Source: Paenibacillus kribbensis | Lineage (GTDB): Bacteria > Bacillota > Bacilli > Paenibacillales > Paenibacillaceae | Direction: 5' to 3' | Length of the DNA stretch: 64,000 nt | Assembly (NCBI RefSeq): GCF_002240415.1 | Contig: NZ_CP020028.1 | Coordinates: forward strand, 4,985,501 to 5,049,500 | Shown here: in pieces, positions 60,741-64,000 of the stretch | Position numbering within the stretch: position 1 is the stretch's first letter | Layout of the letters: each line of letters starts with the position of its first letter | Notes under the pieces: model-generated | Databases searched by the model: none | What the model was told of the DNA's origin: nothing | What the model saw: the letters and a program-made list of their open reading frames with translations, nothing else | Made by a program: the position numbers and the translations under genes

Positions 60741-62186
60741 TCAGGTTAATTTAAACTCCTGTTCGTCTGCCTCCTTGCTTTCGGACGGACACATAGGCAG
60801 GTATAGGGAAAAGGTGCTTCCCTTGCCTTCTTCACTCTCCAGACGAATAAAACCGCCCAGCAAGCGCGAAAAATCGCGGCTAATGGACAGCCCCAACCCG
60901 GTTCCTCCATATTTGCGATTAATGGAACCGTTCGCTTGCTGAAATGCTTCAAAAATAATATGCTGCTGAAGCTCTGAAATACCGATACCCGTATCTTTTA
61001 CCGCAATGACAACCCAATCCCCCTCCTGTCCCTTTCGATCCAGATGCTGTGTGCTGATTTCCAGCAATACACGTCCTTCATGAGTGAACTTAAAGGCGTT
61101 GGACAATAGATTACGCAAAATTTGCTGTACACGTTTGGGATCGGACCGAATTTCATCCGGTATATTTTCATGTACCTTCAGGCTGAATTCAAGATTTTTT
61201 TCCTTGGCAGTGACTTCAAAATGCATCATCATTACCTGCGCAATCTCGAGTACATTGACCGGTTCATTTACAATTTCCATGCGCCCGGCCTCGACCTTGG
61301 ACAGATCCAGAATGTCATTGATCAATTGGAGCAAATCATGCCCTGAGGCATAGATCAGTTCGCTATACTGGTATAGCTCGTCCTCATCCAGTTCCTTCCC
61401 CTGCTCGTTGATAATCTGCGCCAGATTAATAATGCTGTTCAGAGGTGTACGCAACTCATGCGACATCGTTGCCATAAAATCCGATTTATATTGAGAGGCC
61501 ATCATAAGCTGCTTGGCACGTTCCTCCAAAACAACCTTCGCCTTCTGCAACTCATTGCGCTGCTTCGATAGTAGCTGGTTTGCCTTTTTAATCTGATAAT
61601 TACGCAATTGCTCCATCTGAAAATCACGCAAAATCAGAGCAAACAAGAAGCTGAGGACCACGCCGATAGGCAGTGTAAGAGGAACAACTTCCGCTACATA
61701 ATAGCGCCAGGGAATGACGCCGAGGATGGAAATATTTATCGTATTGACGATATTAACCGCTAAAATGGTCACCGACGCCTTAATAATTAGACGCCAGGTG
61801 GACCGACGCATCCAATAGTTCAATCCAGCGCACAGCACGCCCAGAATACTCATATTCAGGAAGCCGGCCCACGCCGCCATATTCAAACCGAAGGTAAATC
61901 TCGTAAGTCCAATCGCTACCCCAATGATAATAAGCGTATAGGAACGCGGATACACCAACGCCGAAATAATCAACGGAACGAAGCGCAGATCAAAGATCAC
62001 TGTCTCACTAAAATTAAAACCAAAGCAAGAGCTGATCCATCCGCCAAATACCATCAGCAGTACTGAGCTGATATATTTGAACCGCGAAGAGGTTCGGCTT
62101 AAGCCATATTTATAAATCACGTTTGCCACATAAGCAACAGCTATCAGCATCCCCAAATTGATTACAAACATTATTGAAAATTGCAT
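60741..62186 (-). CDS. sensor histidine kinase with multi-pass N-terminal membrane domain
   Basis: A 481-residue kinase: six membrane segments of the LytS-like 5TM type (about 1-190), coiled coil (190-235), HisKA with SDFMATMSHELRTPLNSI and HATPase with N, G1 (DTGIGISE), F and G2 (GGTGLGLSI) boxes to the end. It has no receiver or response regulator next to it, so its partner lies elsewhere. ATG at 62186 has GGGAGTG 7 bases upstream. It is downstream of the HD-GYP gene but behind a terminator. Confidence 0.9.
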   Translation of the reverse strand: MQFSIMFVINLGMLIAVAYVANVIYKYGLSRTSSRFKYISSVLLMVFGGWISSCFGFNFSETVIFDLRFVPLIISALVYPRSYTLIIIGVAIGLTRFTFGLNMAAWAGFLNMSILGVLCAGLNYWMRRSTWRLIIKASVTILAVNIVNTINISILGVIPWRYYVAEVVPLTLPIGVVLSFLFALILRDFQMEQLRNYQIKKANQLLSKQRNELQKAKVVLEERAKQLMMASQYKSDFMATMSHELRTPLNSIINLAQIINEQGKELDEDELYQYSELIYASGHDLLQLINDILDLSKVEAGRMEIVNEPVNVLEIAQVMMMHFEVTAKEKNLEFSLKVHENIPDEIRSDPKRVQQILRNLLSNAFKFTHEGRVLLEISTQHLDRKGQEGDWVVIAVKDTGIGISELQQHIIFEAFQQANGSINRKYGGTGLGLSISRDFSRLLGGFIRLESEEGKGSTFSLYLPMCPSESKEADEQEFKLT

Positions 62187-62311
62187 GGACTCACACTCCC
62201 ATAGCACAAAAAATTGGATGCCACGCCTATGCTAACCGCCCTTGCCTTTCTTGTAATCATAACATGAAGCCTCATCTTTCGACATGCCCCAAAGGCACTC
62301 CATGGGTGCAC

Positions 62312-62338
62312 AAAAAAAAGCGAACCGCAGCGGCTCGC
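62312..62338 (-). terminator. strong terminator of the HD-GYP gene
   Basis: GCGAGCCGC and GCGGTTCGC pair (one G-T) around a single base, followed by eight T on the minus strand. Confidence 0.85.
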
Positions 62339-62360
62339 CCTCGTGAAGGTATCTCTGATT

Positions 62361-63863
62361 TTAGCTTATAATGCCTTTATTCCGGTGCCATTCCTGGACA
62401 AATAATTCGGCAAAATAAGGGTCCCACTGAGTCCCTTTGCCTTCCTCCAATATCATAACCGCCTTTTCTTCCTTCATACCTTTTCGGTATGGGCGATCCG
62501 ATGTCATCGCATCAAATGCATCTGCTACGGCAATAATCCGTCCAAAAAGCGGGATATCTTCCCCGGAAAGCTGGTCAGGGTATCCCTTGCCGTCATAGCG
62601 CTCGTGGTGCGAACGCACGCCGGGCAAATAAGGGGCCATCGCATAAGCAGGCTCGACCCGGCGGAGAATGCTTTCTCCCATGACTGGGTGCATTTTAATC
62701 TGGTCAAATTCCTCGTCCGTCAGCTTGCCATCCTTGAGCAATACAGCATCAGGCACGCCGATTTTACCGATATCATGCAGTAAGGCTGTTTTACGCAACA
62801 AATCGAGATCCGTCTCGTTCAAGCCACCCTTTCGCCCAATGAGTACAGAGTACTCCGCCACACGCAAAGAATGTCCCGCGGTATACGCATCCCGCGCATC
62901 CAGTGCTGCCGCCAAGGTAACAAAATAACTTTCCAAGAGCTGGCCATTTTTTTCTTCCCGCTCCTTGAGGCCCTCGATCATCATGTTAAAGCCTTCGACC
63001 AACTCCGCAAATTCGTCGGAATACAAGTCGCTGGCATTACTGTTCAATCGGCCTTCCTTTACTTCGTTCATTTTCTCCAGCAGGTGATGAATCGGCTGCT
63101 CGATCTCACGTGTCAGCAACCTGCCTCCCAAATAGGCAAAGGCCACGCCAAAAATTAAAATCGTTCCCGCCCATAGCCAATAGGAGCTGGAATGCGTCGC
63201 ATTCGATCGCTCCAACCGAATCTGCGTAGCCAGACAAAATAAAAACAACGGAAAAGCACCGATTAACGTGGCGCTCAACTGAAATTTATGCCGCAGTGAT
63301 AGCAGCACACGTCCCCGAAGTGACAGGTTCAGTCCATAATGCTGATGGGTTTGTTCTCGAAGCTCCTCCAGCAGTGGCCGGATCGCTCTCATCGTCAGGA
63401 AAAATTCAACCAGTGCGTGCATAGAAGCAACCAAACAAGCCCCGATACAAGCAATTACTACGTAATAAAAAGGAAAGGTAAGCTGTCCGGTATGTATCAT
63501 CCATAGGGCTAAGCCTGCTGCCGGAATGGAAAACCCCAACAAATGCGGCCCAATAATACGTAAAACCGACAAATTAGGCAGATGGTGAATTCGTACATAC
63601 ACCGCTTCTGCATCCTTGAATGTTGTGGATTTACCGTAAAAAAAACGACGAACCGGTCTCAAATGCATCTGAAACGCCATGACTTCACAGCCAATCATAA
63701 TGGCACTGGAAATTACAATAATTTTCACAAGTCCGAGTAATTCATACTGGGCTACATTTAGCTTGGAAAATACAAAAATCGCACCTACCAATAATACAGC
63801 GGTAAACGAACCTATAACATAGTTCAGGATAACATGCTGAATAAAGCGCTTATAGATCGGCAA
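62361..63863 (-). CDS. HD-GYP domain cyclic-di-GMP phosphodiesterase with HAMP domain
   Basis: A 500-residue membrane protein: several N-terminal membrane segments (about 12-260), a HAMP-like linker (260-310, REIEQPIHHLLEKMNEVKEGRL), then an HD-GYP domain with HSLRVAEYS, LLHDIGKIGVPD (HD pair) and HHERYDGKGYP (the GYP-type motif). It should hydrolyse cyclic di-GMP to GMP or pGpG. The start is TTG with GAGGGG 6 bases upstream. Confidence 0.93.
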   Translation of the reverse strand: MPIYKRFIQHVILNYVIGSFTAVLLVGAIFVFSKLNVAQYELLGLVKIIVISSAIMIGCEVMAFQMHLRPVRRFFYGKSTTFKDAEAVYVRIHHLPNLSVLRIIGPHLLGFSIPAAGLALWMIHTGQLTFPFYYVVIACIGACLVASMHALVEFFLTMRAIRPLLEELREQTHQHYGLNLSLRGRVLLSLRHKFQLSATLIGAFPLFLFCLATQIRLERSNATHSSSYWLWAGTILIFGVAFAYLGGRLLTREIEQPIHHLLEKMNEVKEGRLNSNASDLYSDEFAELVEGFNMMIEGLKEREEKNGQLLESYFVTLAAALDARDAYTAGHSLRVAEYSVLIGRKGGLNETDLDLLRKTALLHDIGKIGVPDAVLLKDGKLTDEEFDQIKMHPVMGESILRRVEPAYAMAPYLPGVRSHHERYDGKGYPDQLSGEDIPLFGRIIAVADAFDAMTSDRPYRKGMKEEKAVMILEEGKGTQWDPYFAELFVQEWHRNKGIIS

Positions 63864-63949
63864 ATTGCTACCCCTCTTTTCATCCGTACGCTCATATAAT
63901 ATCTTGTTTATTCAATATCGGAGTCCAACCATCAAAAGTTAACCTTCTT

Positions 63950-63989
63950 CACCAACAAAACAACCACATATCCGATGATACGCGGTTGT
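63950..63989 (-). terminator. terminator of a leftward gene lying beyond the window
   Basis: ACAACC-rich arm pairs with GGTTGT through a partly paired middle (GTATC/GATAT); on the minus strand TTTTGTTGG follows. It implies a minus-strand gene past position 64000. Confidence 0.55.
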
Positions 63990-64000
63990 CGTGATTACCA

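Noticed and set aside
1..64000. CRISPR array, rRNA, tRNA, intact insertion sequence or prophage
   Set aside because: No regularly spaced long repeats, cloverleaf or ribosomal sequence, transposase or phage structural genes were seen by eye; a tRNA or covariance scan was not possible.

Overview
The window looks like a piece of a Paenibacillus chromosome, probably of the P. polymyxa group. This judgement rests on strong GGAGG-type ribosome sites, frequent TTG and GTG starts, a T-box ahead of thrS, YesM/YesN-type two-component genes, an ECF41 sigma factor, and the protein types encoded. No rRNA or tRNA gene, intact insertion sequence, prophage or CRISPR array was seen. About 60 protein genes are supported, including one cut by the left edge, plus two gene relics.

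Layout. 1-7.7 kb: a lipid glycosyltransferase (partial), small proteins, a phased cluster of DnaA-box-like sites (1087-1243), an ECF41 sigma factor with its AhpD-like partner and a matching promoter, mscL, and housekeeping enzymes. 7.9-10.4 kb: a UvrD-type helicase with a C-terminal zinc ribbon. 10.6-22.3 kb: two uronate clusters. The first is a GntR regulator with uxuA and uxuB; the second is a GPH permease, uidA and uxaC with a divergent ROK repressor. A hydrolase/DUF2239 operon and relics of a VanZ-family gene and a tyrosine recombinase lie between them. 22.4-29.6 kb: AraC/LysE exporter pair, luxS-SDR-metQ operon, a small alarmone synthetase, and thrS with its T-box. 29.8-33 kb: a large secreted GH28 pectinase. 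33-41 kb: MarR/MFS efflux pair, a Gfo/Idh/MocA oxidoreductase, a DUF350/glutathionylspermidine-synthase-like/lipoprotein cluster with tandem repeats, and a VanY-like peptidase. 41-48.7 kb: SNF2 helicase, WYL regulator, csaA and an EamA exporter. 48.8-55.5 kb: a sugar ABC importer divergent from a YesM/YesN two-component system. 55.5-64 kb: GNAT, old yellow enzyme, BASS transporter, TspO, RidA, a hybrid-free histidine kinase and an HD-GYP phosphodiesterase.

How it fits together. Polygalacturonase, beta-glucuronidase, a glucuronide-type permease, uronate isomerase (UxaC), mannonate oxidoreductase (UxuB) and mannonate dehydratase (UxuA) make a plant-polymer-to-KDG route. Both uronate clusters carry near-consensus CcpA (cre) sites, and the GntR gene has a nested 32-bp operator. 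KDG kinase and KDPG aldolase are not in the window.

Most worth checking: the helically phased DnaA-box cluster; the GSP-synthase/lipoprotein/DUF350 cluster with a 16-bp tandem array; the helicase fused to a YdjO-like zinc ribbon; the ECF41 promoter match; paired TACCCGGGTA operators; and the integrase/VanZ scar beside the glucuronide cluster. No system here is proven to be new.
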